From Emiliania huxleyi CCMP1516 (taxonomy: Eukaryota; Haptophyta; Isochrysidales; Noelaerhabdaceae): a stretch of 59,358 nt of DNA. The stretch spans positions 441,080 to 500,437 of the forward strand of contig NW_005198243.1 in the NCBI RefSeq assembly GCF_000372725.1. Direction: 5' to 3'. Position numbers and translations under genes: made by a program. The notes under the pieces were generated by a model. That model made no database searches. It was not told the DNA's origin and saw only the letters and a program-made list of their open reading frames with translations. Shown piece after piece: positions 1 to 9,485 of the stretch (within the stretch, counting starts at the first letter, position 1; each line of letters opens with the position of its first letter).

Positions 1-1440
1 GAGGGGGTAGCGCGGGGCGGTGCCACCCTTCGAGCGGCGCGACCGGAGGGCGGCGGACGGCGACCAGCGCGGCGCAGTGCTGCTCTGCGGCGGCAACCCT
101 CGCGACGGATCGCATGCCGCGGACCAGCGTCGGCTTGGGCGTGTGGTTGGTGTGCCTGGTGTACAGCCGCACGGTGTGAAGAAGGACGCGGCTATCCCCT
201 CTTCCGCCCGGTCCGGCGCGTGCGGCGGCTGCGCCAGTGCTCGCTCCACGAGTAGAGGAGTCCGGTGCCGGTGACGGCATACGTCGTGTAGCGCGACGCG
301 CAGAGCGAGACAACCGACTCGCCCGGCAGCCGCACCTGACGCACCACGGCTCGTGAGAATTAGAGGTGGTCAGCGGCTGGTTGGAACCCTCGCCCGGCAG
401 GCCGCACCACTCGCGGCCGCAGCTCGCCGTCCCACAGATAGACTGCGCCGGTCGTCGCGGCCGCCGCAGTGTGCGCAAACCCGCACGCAACCTGCAGCGC
501 GAGCGGCTTGCCGCGCCTTAAGTGGGCTCGGATCCCCCGCGGCGCCTCCTCCGCCTACAAGGAGCAGCGCTGCGAGTCGAAGCCGCAGCCCCGTGCAGCC
601 GCCCCTCGCACCCTCCTCCGCCGGCATCTTGAGCCGCTGCGGCGCGGCCGCGTCGTTGCCCCAGCACCACACGCGCCCGCCGGCGTCGACGCCGGCGGAG
701 TGCGCCCCGCCCGCAGCGACGGCGCCGACGCGTGTGTCGCCGAGCGAGTCGACCCGCCGCGGCCGCGCGCAGTCCACAGACGCTGGCTGGCCGCACTGGC
801 CGCGCCTACGCGAAGCTTCCGAGAAGGTTCGGCCAGGCGGCTCTCGCCTGCAAGAGCGCCCGCCCGGCGGTGCGTGCTGCGCCCGTTGCAGCCCCACGCC
901 CACACGCCTCCCGCGCGGTCCGCCGCCAGCGCGTGGCCGTCGGAGGTGGCCACCGTCGCCACCTCGACCGCCCCCTTTGCTGCCCCGAACGGCACGCGGC
1001 GCGGGGAGAGGACACACCCGCCCGAGCCGGCGGGCGGGTCTGCCACGCCCAGCGGCGCGTGCGCTGCGCCCCAGGCAAAGAGCTCGCCTGCGGCTCGTCA
1101 ACCAAGGTGGGGGGGAGGGCTGTCGATCGGTTGAGAGCCTGCGGCGAGCTGCTCGCCGCAGCGCGTCACCGCGAGCGAGTGGTCAAGCCCCGCCTGCGAG
1201 AGGGTTCGGAGAAGGTTCGCAGAAGGTTCACCGCACCGCTCCGAGAGGGCGAGGGGAGAGAGAGAGAGGGCGACGCGCCGCCACACAAACCACCGCACGC
1301 TGGAGCGGCACCGCGCGAGGCAGCGGCAGGTGCGTCTCGTCCCCGTGGCCCAGCCGCCCTCCGCCGCCGACGCCGCACGAGAAGAGCGTCCCTAGTCAGA
1401 GCCCTCGCGACGGATCATTCCTTCCCGCCAGTAGAGAGTG

Positions 1441-1472
<32 letters not shown>

Positions 1473-2147
1473 CACACACACACACGCACACACGCACGCG
1501 CAAACACACACACACACACACACACACGAGAGAAGAGGTGCGCCTCGGGCGTCGGCGAAGAGGGTGTGGTGCTTGGCCGCCGCGACCGCCACGACGCCGC
1601 GCGGGTCGGCCGTCTCCCCGCGCGCCGCCGCCGCCGCCGTCAGCGCCCCCTCCTCGAGCGACGACGGCGGCGCGGGAAGTTTTGCGCGCGCAGGCCGCGC
1701 CTCGTGCGACCCCGTGGCGGCGGGCCGGCCGAGCGGCAGCCCGCCCGCCTGGCCCCAGGTGTAAACGTCGCCCGCGAGCGTCGCCTCCGCCGACTCCGCC
1801 GGCCCGTGCGCCAGCTCGCACAGCGCCAGCGGAGAGAGGCCCTCGTGGTCGAGAGGCGAGTCGACGCTCGCGCCGCCGACGCGGACGAGCATGGCGGCCG
1901 CAGCGATCTGGCCGCGGAGCAGCGCGCGATGCAGCGCCGTATAGCCCGACTCGGCATCCTGCGCGCCCACGTCTGCGCCCGCCGCGAGCAGCAGAGCGAC
2001 GCAATCCGTTCGTCCCGCCTCGGCGGCAAGCATGAGAGCCGTCTGGCCCCAGTCGTCGCGCAAGTCCGCGTCGCACTCCGCCTCGGGGCGGAGGAGCGAC
2101 CGAAGGGCGGGTACCGCGCCGCGCCGCGCCGCGGCGAACAAGTCCAT
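1..2147 (-). CDS. IBTK-like ankyrin/RCC1 protein (3' end outside window)
   Basis: The gene reads leftwards from an ATG at 2147 (MDLFAAARRG) and leaves the window at base 1. First come ankyrin repeats (WGQTALMLAAEAGRTDCVALL, then SGYTALHRALLRGQ), then RCC1 blades: GDVYTWGQAGGLPLG, a blade ending GGGGRLGHGDETHLPLPRA near 1310-1391, GLDHSLAVTR near 1210, ELFAWG after 1087, GGVWAWG near 940 and GGRVWCWGND near 650. The order ankyrin, DVYTWG linker, RCC1 propeller is that of IBTK, whose animal form continues into BTB domains and serves as a CUL3 adaptor; a BTB part would lie beyond the window. The coding sequence is split by short introns: one holds a CA/GT microsatellite (about 1440-1529), another (1088-1156, 69 nt) has GC-AG ends, and its first six bases GCGAGC repeat the start of the next exon. 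The family call is strong; exon borders left of 550 are unresolved. Confidence -1.
1440..1529. repeat. CA/GT microsatellite in an intron of the IBTK-like gene
   Basis: Interrupted (CA)n on the plus strand with scattered CG steps. It lies between the exon ending LFADARG and the exon starting at 1391, so it is intronic. Confidence -1.
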
Positions 2148-2940
2148 GAGGCAACGGTACTTGCAAGAACCTCCGCGGCAACCTCCGCGGGCTTCCGTAT
2201 GGGCGACTTCCGACTTGTCGTGGATGGAGAAAATTTCAGCAAATGGCTGGCACGATTCTTGCAAAATCCTTGCAAAATCCTCGGAGAGAGACTGCGAAGT
2301 GAGATAGGAAGAGGCGGACGCCCAAGGGTGGGCGACGGCTAGCGCACCACACCCCTCTCCTTAAAATCCCTGTGTGGTGGCGGCGAGGCGGCGTGCCGTT
2401 CTCCCATCCCTCCCTTGGGTTGAGAGAGAGATTTTTAGCAATACCAAACATACCAAACATTTGTTGTTTTGGGTTGTCTGTTTTCTTTCTTTTTTTGCAA
2501 AATCCTGCAAAGGTGGGGACGTGTCTGTCCTCGACCCAGCCCTAGCTTGGGATGTCCGTTTTATTTATTTATTACTAGGCACAAGAAATAAAAAAAATTG
2601 CGGCCTTCAATTCGAGTCGTGACCGGAGCGGTACGCCTCAGCGCCGCGAGAGCAGCCGGTCGGCGTGGGCACCACGCGCAGCCGCCGGGCGCCTTCGCAC
2701 GGACGGGGGCGCCGCGGCAGCAGAGCCCTCCACCCACCATACAGGCTGTTTTCGGCATAAATTTCCTTCGTTTTGACGCGCGCTCACGCCTCTGCGCACA
2801 GGGCCTCGGCACCGGTTTTTGCTGCCACCGTGACGAGGACGCCCAGCCCTCGCATAGTTGAAGGTCCCATCAACTCATTCCATCGGCATCGCCAAGTTGC
2901 TCGGCGGCCGCGCAATGCGCAACGAAAGCACTGCAGATGA
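2148..2940. other. Intergenic, no gene recognised
   Basis: From about 2350 the composition becomes markedly AT-richer, with runs of T and A near 2480-2600. This fits the promoter side of the IBTK-like gene and the edge of the lower-GC BCS1-like island. Short open frames here match nothing I recognise. Upstream exons of the AAA gene could hide in 2600-2940, but none can be supported. Confidence -1.
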
Positions 2941-2991
2941 GCCGTAAAACACGGGACCCAACTCACCGAGCAAGGCCAGGTCAACGACACC

Positions 2992-4119
2992 TTGAGCATT
3001 GAATGCTTCGGCTGGAATGGGCTGACCGCTCTGGAGAGTTTCGCAGAGGACGCACGCCAATTCAACATCGTGAGCAGACGCGGGCATGTAACCGTGCTCA
3101 CGAGCTCACATGGAAGTTGGGCTATTTCCACTCATTTCAAGCCACGACTTATCGATAGCCTGTGTTTGAGAGATAACCTCGCTATCAAGCTAATGGATGA
3201 CTTGACCGACTTCCAAGCATCTGAAGAATGGTACATCAGTCGCGGCATTCCGTATCGGCGCGGGTACCTCTTGTTCGGACCGCCTGGCACTGGCAAGACG
3301 TCGGTAATAAAAGTCCTCACTGGCCTCATGGGGTATTCACTCTGCCTTCTTGATTTGGCGAGCGAGGGAATGAGCGACGCTTCTCTCACCAACTTGTTGA
3401 ATGCGGCCCCTGCAAAAAGTGCGTTTCTAATTGAAGATATCGACCACATCATGACAAAGCTGGAGACGAGCTCGAGCAACACGTTGACTGTCAGTGGTAT
3501 GCTCAACGCTCTCGATGGGGTAGCCAGTCAAGAAGGAAACATCTTCTTTTTCACAAGCAACGACCCGAAGTCCTTGCCTGCGGCCTTATTTCGACATGGG
3601 CGCATCGATGTGAGGTGCTGCTTGTCATGGCTAGACGCTGAGCAAGCTAAGATTTTTCTGGACGGATTCTACCGCGGCGTGATTCGGGATGCTGACGTCA
3701 AAGCTTTGGACATGTTGAAAGACGCTGCGGCTGATGCGGCCGGTAAATTTTACATCACGCCAGCAGCGTTGCAGGGATACCTTCTGCACCACAAACATTC
3801 CGTTGTCGATGCCCAAAAGACCTTTCCCCACTTTTGCGCAAGCTGCACACTGCGATCCGCAAAGGCAGACAAATACGACGACATGTACGCAGACACACTC
3901 AACCAAAAAGCGAGATCGTCTTCGGCCATCCTCCAAGGCGACAAACAGCCTTTGTCGTTATCAACGCTGCCATCAGTAATGTCAACGACGCCGATGAAAA
4001 CTCGTTTCTTTCAAATATCACCCTCCAAAGAGGAGCAGAACGACGACGGCAACCCCGAGCGCAGCTTGCTTGGGAATGTGACGCAGACGAAGCCACCGCC
4101 CACCAGATATCTTGTTTAA
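2992..4119 (+). CDS. BCS1-type AAA ATPase, 5' end unresolved
   Basis: Contains a BCS1-family N-region (DTLSIECFGWNGLTALESFA), the linker WYISRGIPYRRGYLLFGP, Walker A GPPGTGKTS, Walker B AFLIEDID, sensor region FFFTSNDPKSLPAALFRHG and the arginine-finger segment HGRIDVR. BCS1 proteins are AAA translocases; the mitochondrial one moves the Rieske Fe-S protein across the inner membrane, but many relatives have other or unknown roles. The frame is open from 2941 (after a TGA at 2938) and has no early ATG: the position given is a TTG, and the first in-frame ATG is at 3193, inside the domain. So either a 5' exon is missed or the gene is truncated. The membrane segment expected at the N-terminus of mitochondrial BCS1 is not visible. 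No introns are apparent, and GC is visibly lower than in neighbouring genes, which suggests transfer (cellular or viral source). Family call strong, start weak. Confidence -1.
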   Translation: MSIECFGWNGLTALESFAEDARQFNIVSRRGHVTVLTSSHGSWAISTHFKPRLIDSLCLRDNLAIKLMDDLTDFQASEEWYISRGIPYRRGYLLFGPPGTGKTSVIKVLTGLMGYSLCLLDLASEGMSDASLTNLLNAAPAKSAFLIEDIDHIMTKLETSSSNTLTVSGMLNALDGVASQEGNIFFFTSNDPKSLPAALFRHGRIDVRCCLSWLDAEQAKIFLDGFYRGVIRDADVKALDMLKDAAADAAGKFYITPAALQGYLLHHKHSVVDAQKTFPHFCASCTLRSAKADKYDDMYADTLNQKARSSSAILQGDKQPLSLSTLPSVMSTTPMKTRFFQISPSKEEQNDDGNPERSLLGNVTQTKPPPTRYLV

Positions 4120-4844
4120 TTATTCACGATCGATGTAAATAAATAATAAATGAATAAAAACGACCACCTCACTATATCAAAATCACACCCATTACTTTTA
4201 CACAAGTGAGAGCCCTCCGTTCGTGGAATTTCTTCTGTTCTCGTTGGGCTGGTCGACGACGGAAGTGCCCCCCGCCCGGAGAGTTGGACCAGCGACACAC
4301 AATGTCGTTTCACCAGTGCCGACAAAGGTGCCACCAATTGTCGCCACAAATCAGTTGCGCCGGTTGCGCAATCACTAACCATTCAGAGTTATCGCGGATG
4401 TCCCATCTCCGCAAGTCTCCTTTTGAGCACTTGAGCACTGGATAGGGTCGGTTCCGCATGGTACGGGACCCCTCGATCGTCTCGCCCACCCTCACTGGTG
4501 TGTTCATTGGGGGGGTCATAACAAACACGGTACAGGATTGAGGTGCACGCTGCAGAAGCAGTGTCGTCCCCCCTCTCCCCGACGGCGATGGCGATGTGAC
4601 CGTTCCTCGGGATACGAGTACCAGTGAAGTCTCCTCTCTCGACTGGAGACAGGCACAGGGGTGGCCAACCCCCGGGGGGCACGACCACCAAAGCCGCCCA
4701 CAGGAGCGCCGCCTCAACACGGGGTCTCGGCTCTATCGAGCCATGCTAGTTCCAGCCGCAGCCCCACCCGGCCGCCCGAGGGTGTTCCTTGGGGGAAGCA
4801 ACCATCTCCACCGTTGAGGGTACGTAGCGCATACTGGTCGTGCG

Positions 4845-4918
4845 GATCTCGGGCGGATCTCGGGCGGATCTCGGGGAGATCTCGGGGAGATCTCGGGGAG
4901 ATCTCGGCGCGATCTCGC
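4845..4918. repeat. 11-nt GATCTCGGG tandem repeat
   Basis: Seven imperfect units of GATCTCGGGCG or GATCTCGGGGA. The same ATCTCGG word recurs in introns of the helicase, coatomer zeta and AP2-chromo genes. Confidence -1.
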
Positions 4919-5010
4919 CCTGCGCGCGCGGAGCGGCCCACGCGGTGGATGTAGTCCTTGGAGTTTGCGGGCAGGTCGTAGTTGAGGACCTAGTTGACCG
5001 TCACTACATG

Positions 5011-5087
5011 AAGACGGTGTCCCGCCCCCTCTTGTCTAGGAAGTGTCTACGAAGAGTGTCTAGGAAGACGGTGTCCCGCCTCCTCTC
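5011..5087. repeat. Direct repeat around a GTCTAGGAAG core
   Basis: About 23 nt starting GAAGACGGTGTCCCGCC occur twice, flanking several copies of GTCTAGGAAG. The same arrangement with the same core, and a different flank, forms an intron in the helicase gene (15354-15419). Confidence -1.
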
Positions 5088-5109
5088 AGAGCTGCGGACC
5101 AGGTCGGGA

Positions 5110-5241
5110 TGTCTGCGCGAGAAGATTAATCCCGACTGGTCCAGGTGGGTCGACGAGGACGAAGAGGACGAAGATGGCCAGAAGGGTATGGACGGCTATG
5201 ACCCATCTCAGATGCAAGGCTTCGGCGGCATGGGCGGCCCA

Positions 5242-5310
<69 letters not shown>

Positions 5311-5403
5311 CCAGGCGGCATGGACATGGCCCAGATGCACACCGGGGAAACCGAGCCCTGGTTAGCCTCTTCCCGTTGTTGGAGCACCCTCCTCGCCTCG
5401 TGA
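5110..5403 (+). pseudogene. p23/Sba1 co-chaperone C-terminal tail, orphan exon or fragment
   Basis: The translation reads INPDWSRWVDEDEEDEDG, then YDPSQMQGFGGMGG, a run of Gly-Gly-Met repeats, and DMAQM. This is the pattern of the last part of p23 Hsp90 co-chaperones, in particular plant and algal forms with an acidic WVDEDEE segment followed by a GGM-rich tail. The preceding CS domain (about 100 aa) is not recognisable upstream. Either the gene has exons I cannot see in 4120-5100, interrupted by the repeats described there, or this is a leftover fragment. The exon start is a guess; the stop is TGA at 5401. Confidence -1.
5226..5327 (+). repeat. GGCATGGGC coding microsatellite
   Basis: Nine-base GGCATGGGC repeats encode the Gly-Gly-Met run of the p23-like tail. 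Confidence -1.
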
Positions 5404-5529
5404 GACATCCGAGGTATCGACGTCGGGTTGAGGCCCCTCTCCCGCATCAGCCTCCTTCTGCGGGCTCCCTCAGACACCGTGGGTAAAGGCCACGAATTTC
5501 CTTCTTGTGGACTGGGTGTGCGCCGCGCC

Positions 5530-5994
5530 ATGAGCCGCGCCATCTACCTCGCGCTCCTCTGCCTAGCGAGCAGCGCCTCCGCGCTTCTCAGCCCGCTGCT
5601 CGCGCCGCCGCCGCCGCCGCTGTCCGCGCAGCATTTGCCGAGAAGCGGGCAACACGTCGGCGTGCGCGGCACGGCCGGGCGGGCAGCGCACGCGCCGCGG
5701 CGCTGCAGCACGGTGTCTGCCAAGCTCGGGCTCGCAGGCCTCAAGCTTGACCAGCCGCAGACCATCGCGGTGGGCGCGCGTGTGCGTGTCTCCAAGCGCG
5801 TGGTCTTGCGGCATGTGCCCAAGCACAAGGAGGGGCTGGACGTGCAGGGGCTGGAGGGGGAGGTGATCAAGTCGTACGGCAGGGGCGACATCTCGGCCAA
5901 CCGGCCCATCAAGGTCGAGTTCCAGTCGCCCAGGTTTGTCGGCCACTTTGACGTCAACGAGCTATCTCTGGTCGACCAGCCCGAGGCCACGTGA
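5530..5994 (+). CDS. Ferredoxin-thioredoxin reductase variable (alpha) chain, plastid-targeted
   Basis: 154 aa from ATG 5530. The N-terminus is a hydrophobic secretory signal (YLALLCLASSASALL) followed by a Pro/Ala/Arg-rich stretch, the bipartite leader used to enter secondary plastids. The mature part has an SH3-like barrel, GARVRVSKRVVLRHVPKHKE, then LEGEVIKSYGRG, SANRPIKVEF and GHFDVNELSL, matching the FTR variable chain (GxRVRV, MEGxI, NLPFKVEF in plants). The protein clamps the catalytic Fe-S subunit and helps pass electrons from ferredoxin to thioredoxin in the stroma. It contains no cysteine catalysis of its own. Intronless in this window. A start at 5428 is possible, but the signal peptide begins exactly at 5530. 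Family call fairly sure. Confidence -1.
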   Translation: MSRAIYLALLCLASSASALLSPLLAPPPPPLSAQHLPRSGQHVGVRGTAGRAAHAPRRCSTVSAKLGLAGLKLDQPQTIAVGARVRVSKRVVLRHVPKHKEGLDVQGLEGEVIKSYGRGDISANRPIKVEFQSPRFVGHFDVNELSLVDQPEAT

Positions 5995-6737
5995 TGAGGG
6001 CGACAAGCGCGGTTGTATCACGATGGAGGGGCTTGTCGCTTGAGCGGGCGTATGCCGTATCATCGGCACCCACCCCAGCTCGTCTGCGGTGTTACTTTGA
6101 CGGTCGCCTGTTTTTTGTGTGAGTGTTGCGAGCGCGCTGTACGTCTCTCGCGCCACGCCCAACCAGCACGCCGCGTGAGCTACCAGCCACGCGGAGCCGG
6201 GGACGCGGTGTGCGCGGCGCGGTTTCCGTTTTCTCCGGTGTCGGCGGTTGCGGTCAAAAAATCTCGTCTCACACGCTAATGTATATCCTACAAAAACCAA
6301 CGTGCCGCCGCCCCTAAGCTGAGTCGGTGTTTTCTCCTTTCCGTAGTTTGCCAATTACTTAGTTTCTTTACCACGCTCTCGATCCACGGCCCACGGGCCA
6401 CGGCGGGTTGACGTCTCACACAACACACTCTCTCTCTCCTCTAATGTATTATCCTACAAAAAATCTCCAACCTGCGGGCCTCGCCGCCTCCTCGCCTAAG
6501 CTCCTCACGCACACGTGACGCCAAAAGTCGAGACTGCCAGAGTCTACCGCACGGCCCGGCACCCTCCGGAAAGACCGCGGCGGCAAGGGAGACCACGGTG
6601 ACAGCTGACCAGGGCACGCCACAAAGACGCGCTCATGCGCTCGCACCGCTCCACGCGCGAGCACACGCCCGCGACGAGAGCTGCGCGCTAGCGCAGGCTC
6701 CCTCGCACCACGGCCCTCCTTTCCGCCGCAAGCAGCT
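5995..6737. other. Intergenic, nothing recognised
   Basis: Holds the 3' flanks of two convergent genes. Twice it contains the words CTCACACACTCT and ATGTAT-TCCTACAAAAA (about 6280-6300 and 6440-6465), a small repeated motif that may be 3' UTR sequence. Confidence -1.
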
Positions 6738-7385
6738 TCAGCGCCACTTCTCCTTCGCCTGCTCCACGAGGGCAACCAGCGCCCCCTTGAGCGGGGGCCA
6801 TGCGCGACCGGCGGCGGCGCGGAGCAGGGGCGCCCACTCGGGCTGGTCGCACGACGTCTTGTGCGACGACGGCATCCTCGCGCCGTCGAGGTCGTCGTTC
6901 GCGACCTCGCTGAGCGAGAGCGAGCCGGCGACGAGCTGCAGGAGCGTCCCGTCGGACTCGCGGAGCTCGAGCTCGAGCTTGAGCTTGAGCGTCAGCTCGA
7001 AGACCACGCGCTGCTTCCCGCGGCTCAGCACGTGCGTCACGTCGCCGCTCACGGAGCTCACAGCACTCACCTTGAGCGCGCACCGCAGGCCGGAGGCGCC
7101 CCTCGAGTCGGCGGGCAGGGCCGCCGCCTCGCTCGCCGTCAGCTCCGCCTCAGCGGCGGCGAGCGTGGGCAGCAGCGTCGAGCTCAGCAGCTCGTGCGCC
7201 CACTTGGATATATCCTTCTCCTCCCACGTCGCCGCGGCGTTCCACGCCGCGCCCGGCTTGGCCGCCGCCGACTGCAGCGCCGCCTGCGCGGCGGCATCGA
7301 GCGGCTTGTGCTCGACGGGCTGCGTGGTCGACGCGGTGCGTGCCCAATAGAGGTGATCGGACGGCTTCTTGGACCTGTCCTCCAT
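6738..7385 (-). CDS. Aha1 N-terminal-domain Hsp90 co-chaperone (Hch1-like)
   Basis: 215 aa from ATG 7385 (MEDRSKKPSDHLYWART). The body matches the Aha1_N fold: AAWNAAATWEEKDISKWAHE corresponds to the NWHWxEKDxxxWA signature, followed by KVSAVSSVSGDV, GKQRVVFELTLKLKLE and a C-terminal amphipathic helix ending EQAKEKWR. Aha1_N binds the middle domain of Hsp90 and stimulates its ATPase. There is no C-terminal AHSA1 domain, so the protein resembles yeast Hch1 in length. The upstream in-frame residues look non-coding, and ATG 7385 gives the expected N-terminus. The gene is intronless and diverges from coatomer zeta 163 bp away. Interesting next to the p23-like tail at 5.1 kb, another Hsp90 partner, though the pairing may be chance. 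Confidence -1.
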   Translation of the reverse strand: MEDRSKKPSDHLYWARTASTTQPVEHKPLDAAAQAALQSAAAKPGAAWNAAATWEEKDISKWAHELLSSTLLPTLAAAEAELTASEAAALPADSRGASGLRCALKVSAVSSVSGDVTHVLSRGKQRVVFELTLKLKLELELRESDGTLLQLVAGSLSLSEVANDDLDGARMPSSHKTSCDQPEWAPLLRAAAGRAWPPLKGALVALVEQAKEKWR

Positions 7386-7548
7386 GGCGAGAAGCGCCCA
7401 CACGCAGCAGGGCCCACACGCAGCGGCTTCCACCTTCCCGCGAGATGACGAATGGAAAAAGTTTTGCGGGCATTTTTTTCTTTTTTGCCACGTCTGCCAA
7501 GTCCCCGCCCCGGCGTTTGGCGTCGCAGCGCACGCGGTTCGCCTTCGA
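7386..7548. promoter_or_regulatory. Shared divergent promoter region
   Basis: Only 163 bp separate the start codons of the Aha1-like gene (minus) and coatomer zeta (plus). The region includes a T-rich tract near 7470-7495 in otherwise GC-rich sequence. No TATA box or defined motif is evident. Confidence -1.
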
Positions 7549-9485
7549 ATGGACGCGGCGAGCGCGCACCGTCGCGACACTGCTCCCGCCGCCGCCGCCG
7601 TCCGCTCACCGCTCCGCGCGCGCGCGCTGCAGGGAAACATCCCCTCCATCAAGTCGCTCCTCGTCCTCGACTCAGACGGCAAGCGGATCATCTCGCGGTA
7701 CTACAAGGGCGAGTTTGCGAGCCTGGCGGAGGTGCCGCCGCAGCCGCCCGCCCGCCCGCGCCGCGGACCATCGCCCGACCCGCGGCGTCGCCGCGCCGGC
7801 GCAGGAGACCGCGTTCGAGAAGAAGTTGAGCGACAAGACGATCCGTACCAACGCAAAGAATGAGGCAGAGATCGTCATGTGCGCGCCACGCCACGCCGCC
7901 GCTCCAGACATCGCCGCACCGCGCTCCGCGCCGCCACCGCCGCGACCGAGCCTCGCTGCCACGCGCCGCAGGTTTGACAACATGGTGACAGTGTACAGAA
8001 ACTCTGCCGACGTGTGGTTCTACGTGATCGGCCACCATGCCGAGAACGAGCTGATCCTCGTCGCGGCGCTGACGGCGCTCTACGACGCGCTGACCAGCGT
8101 GCTGCGCCAGGCCGCTGCCGATAGTTTGCGCCGCTTGCCGCTGCCGCCCGCCGCTGCCGCCCGCCTGCCTCTTCCCTCCCCACCGCCGCCTCCCCTCTCC
8201 TCGCCGCCGCCTCCGCTCCCCTCGCTGCCGCCTCGCTCCTCGGCTTAATTTCTCTCGCCTCCCGCGCCCCCAACGGCCCTCGCCGCCGCCACGGCTGCGC
8301 ACGCACACCCGACGGCCAGGTCCCGGATCAGCTCCATGGCAGCTCTGCGGAGGGGAGAGGGAGGGCATGGAGCACCGGGGCTGACCCGCCTCGCTCCCTC
8401 CTCCCCCCCTCCCCCCCCCCCTCTCCCCCCCCCTCTCCCCCCTCCCCCTCCCTCCCTCTCTCCCGCCTCCCTCTCCCGCCTCCCTCTCCCGCCTTTTCTC
8501 CTTCGCCCGAGACCAGCGCGCGCACGCACCGACCGACCCCCCCTCCGACCCGCCCCCTGAACCTTCTCGGAACCGGCCGTGAACCTTCTCGGAACCGTCC
8601 TGCAGGCGCCTGACAAGCGCGCGCTGATGGACAACTTCGATGCGCGACATCTAGCCGAGATCCAGCCGAGATCCAGCCGAGAGACCGCGTCGAGGCAGCT
8701 TCGGCGCAGCGCGCGGACGGACAGCTTCCATGCGCCTCCGCCGCCTCCGCCGCGCCGCCGCCAGGCCCCGGCTCGGGAGCGGCGTGAGGACGCGTGGGTT
8801 TGGGCGGCGGAATGATAGGTGCTGTTGTTGTGCATCGACGAGCTGTGCGATGGAGGAGAGCGGCGCGAGGTGAACGAGGGGAGATGCCGGCTCATCTCGG
8901 TGCGATCTCCCTCTCCTCTCGTGGGTGTAGGGGTCATCCTCGAGACGGACCCGACGACGATCGTCAACCGCGCAGGTGCCAGCGGGGGGCGGAGGGGCGG
9001 GGGGGAGAGGGCAGGGCAGGGGAGGGCGGGGCAGGGCGGGGCAGGGAGAGAGGGGAGGGAAGGGGCTGTGCAGCGATTGCCGAGGGCAGCGGCGGGGGCC
9101 TCGTCCGCCAGCGCCTCGCCGCTTGGGGCTCTATGCCCCCTCCTCGCCCCGCCCCTTCCTCTCCGCCTCTCGTCTCCACCGCCGCACCGTCGCGCCTCCC
9201 TCCCGCGCGCAGGGATGAAGGGCTCTGACGGCGCCCCCACAGGGCCTGAGGTCGCCGCTTCCGCCCCCCCCCCCCCTCCTCACCTCCCTCATCACCGCTT
9301 CCACCGTCGCCGCCACCGCCCTCGCCTCTGCCCTCGCCTCCTCCACCGCGCAAAGAGCAGCGCAAGGAGTGTGGACAGCGTCTCCTCACGCCTCGAGCTG
9401 CCAACAGGCCGCCTTCACCGAGCAGTCCTTCAACAACATGTTTGCGTCAGCCAGGGAGCAGCTCGCGCGCTCGCTGCTCAAGTAG
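7549..9485 (+). CDS. Coatomer subunit zeta (COPI)
   Basis: A seven-exon gene giving about 180 aa. Exon pieces in order: SIKSLLVLDSDGKRIISRYY (to 7731), ETAFEKKLSDKTIRTNAKN (7805-7878), FDNMVTVYRNSADVWFYVIG and ENELILVAALTALYDALTS (7972-8110), APDKRALMDNFD (8606-8641), LLLCIDELCDGG (8819-8855), VILETDPTTIVNRAG (from 8931), GMKGSDGAPTGPE (near 9215-9250) and AAFTEQSFNNMFASAREQLA to the stop TAG at 9483. The order and spacing follow zeta-COP, the small longin-fold subunit of the COPI vesicle coat acting in Golgi-to-ER transport. The intron at 8111-8605 contains a long C/T tract and AACCTTCTC repeats. The intron at 8856-8930 appears to start with GA. The first-exon start is the least certain part. 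Confidence -1.
8395..8500. repeat. Pyrimidine-rich tract in a coatomer zeta intron
   Basis: Almost pure C/T on the plus strand (CCCTCTCC type units), within the 8111-8605 intron; a strong strand asymmetry that could form triplex-type structure. Confidence -1.

Larger units (their letters stand above)
4120..5109. other. Non-coding or unassigned stretch
   Basis: Begins with AT-rich sequence after the AAA gene stop (possible 3' UTR). A minus-strand open frame at 4310-4720 has no recognisable domain. An 11-nt tandem repeat lies at 4845-4918, and a duplicated segment containing GTCTAGGAAG lies at about 5011-5087. The latter two resemble material found inside introns elsewhere in the window, so part of this stretch may be intronic to the p23-like gene. 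Confidence -1.

Noticed and set aside
4310..4720. Minus-strand ORF of 136 codons as a gene
   Set aside because: No recognisable domain and no supporting context; composition matches surrounding non-coding sequence.
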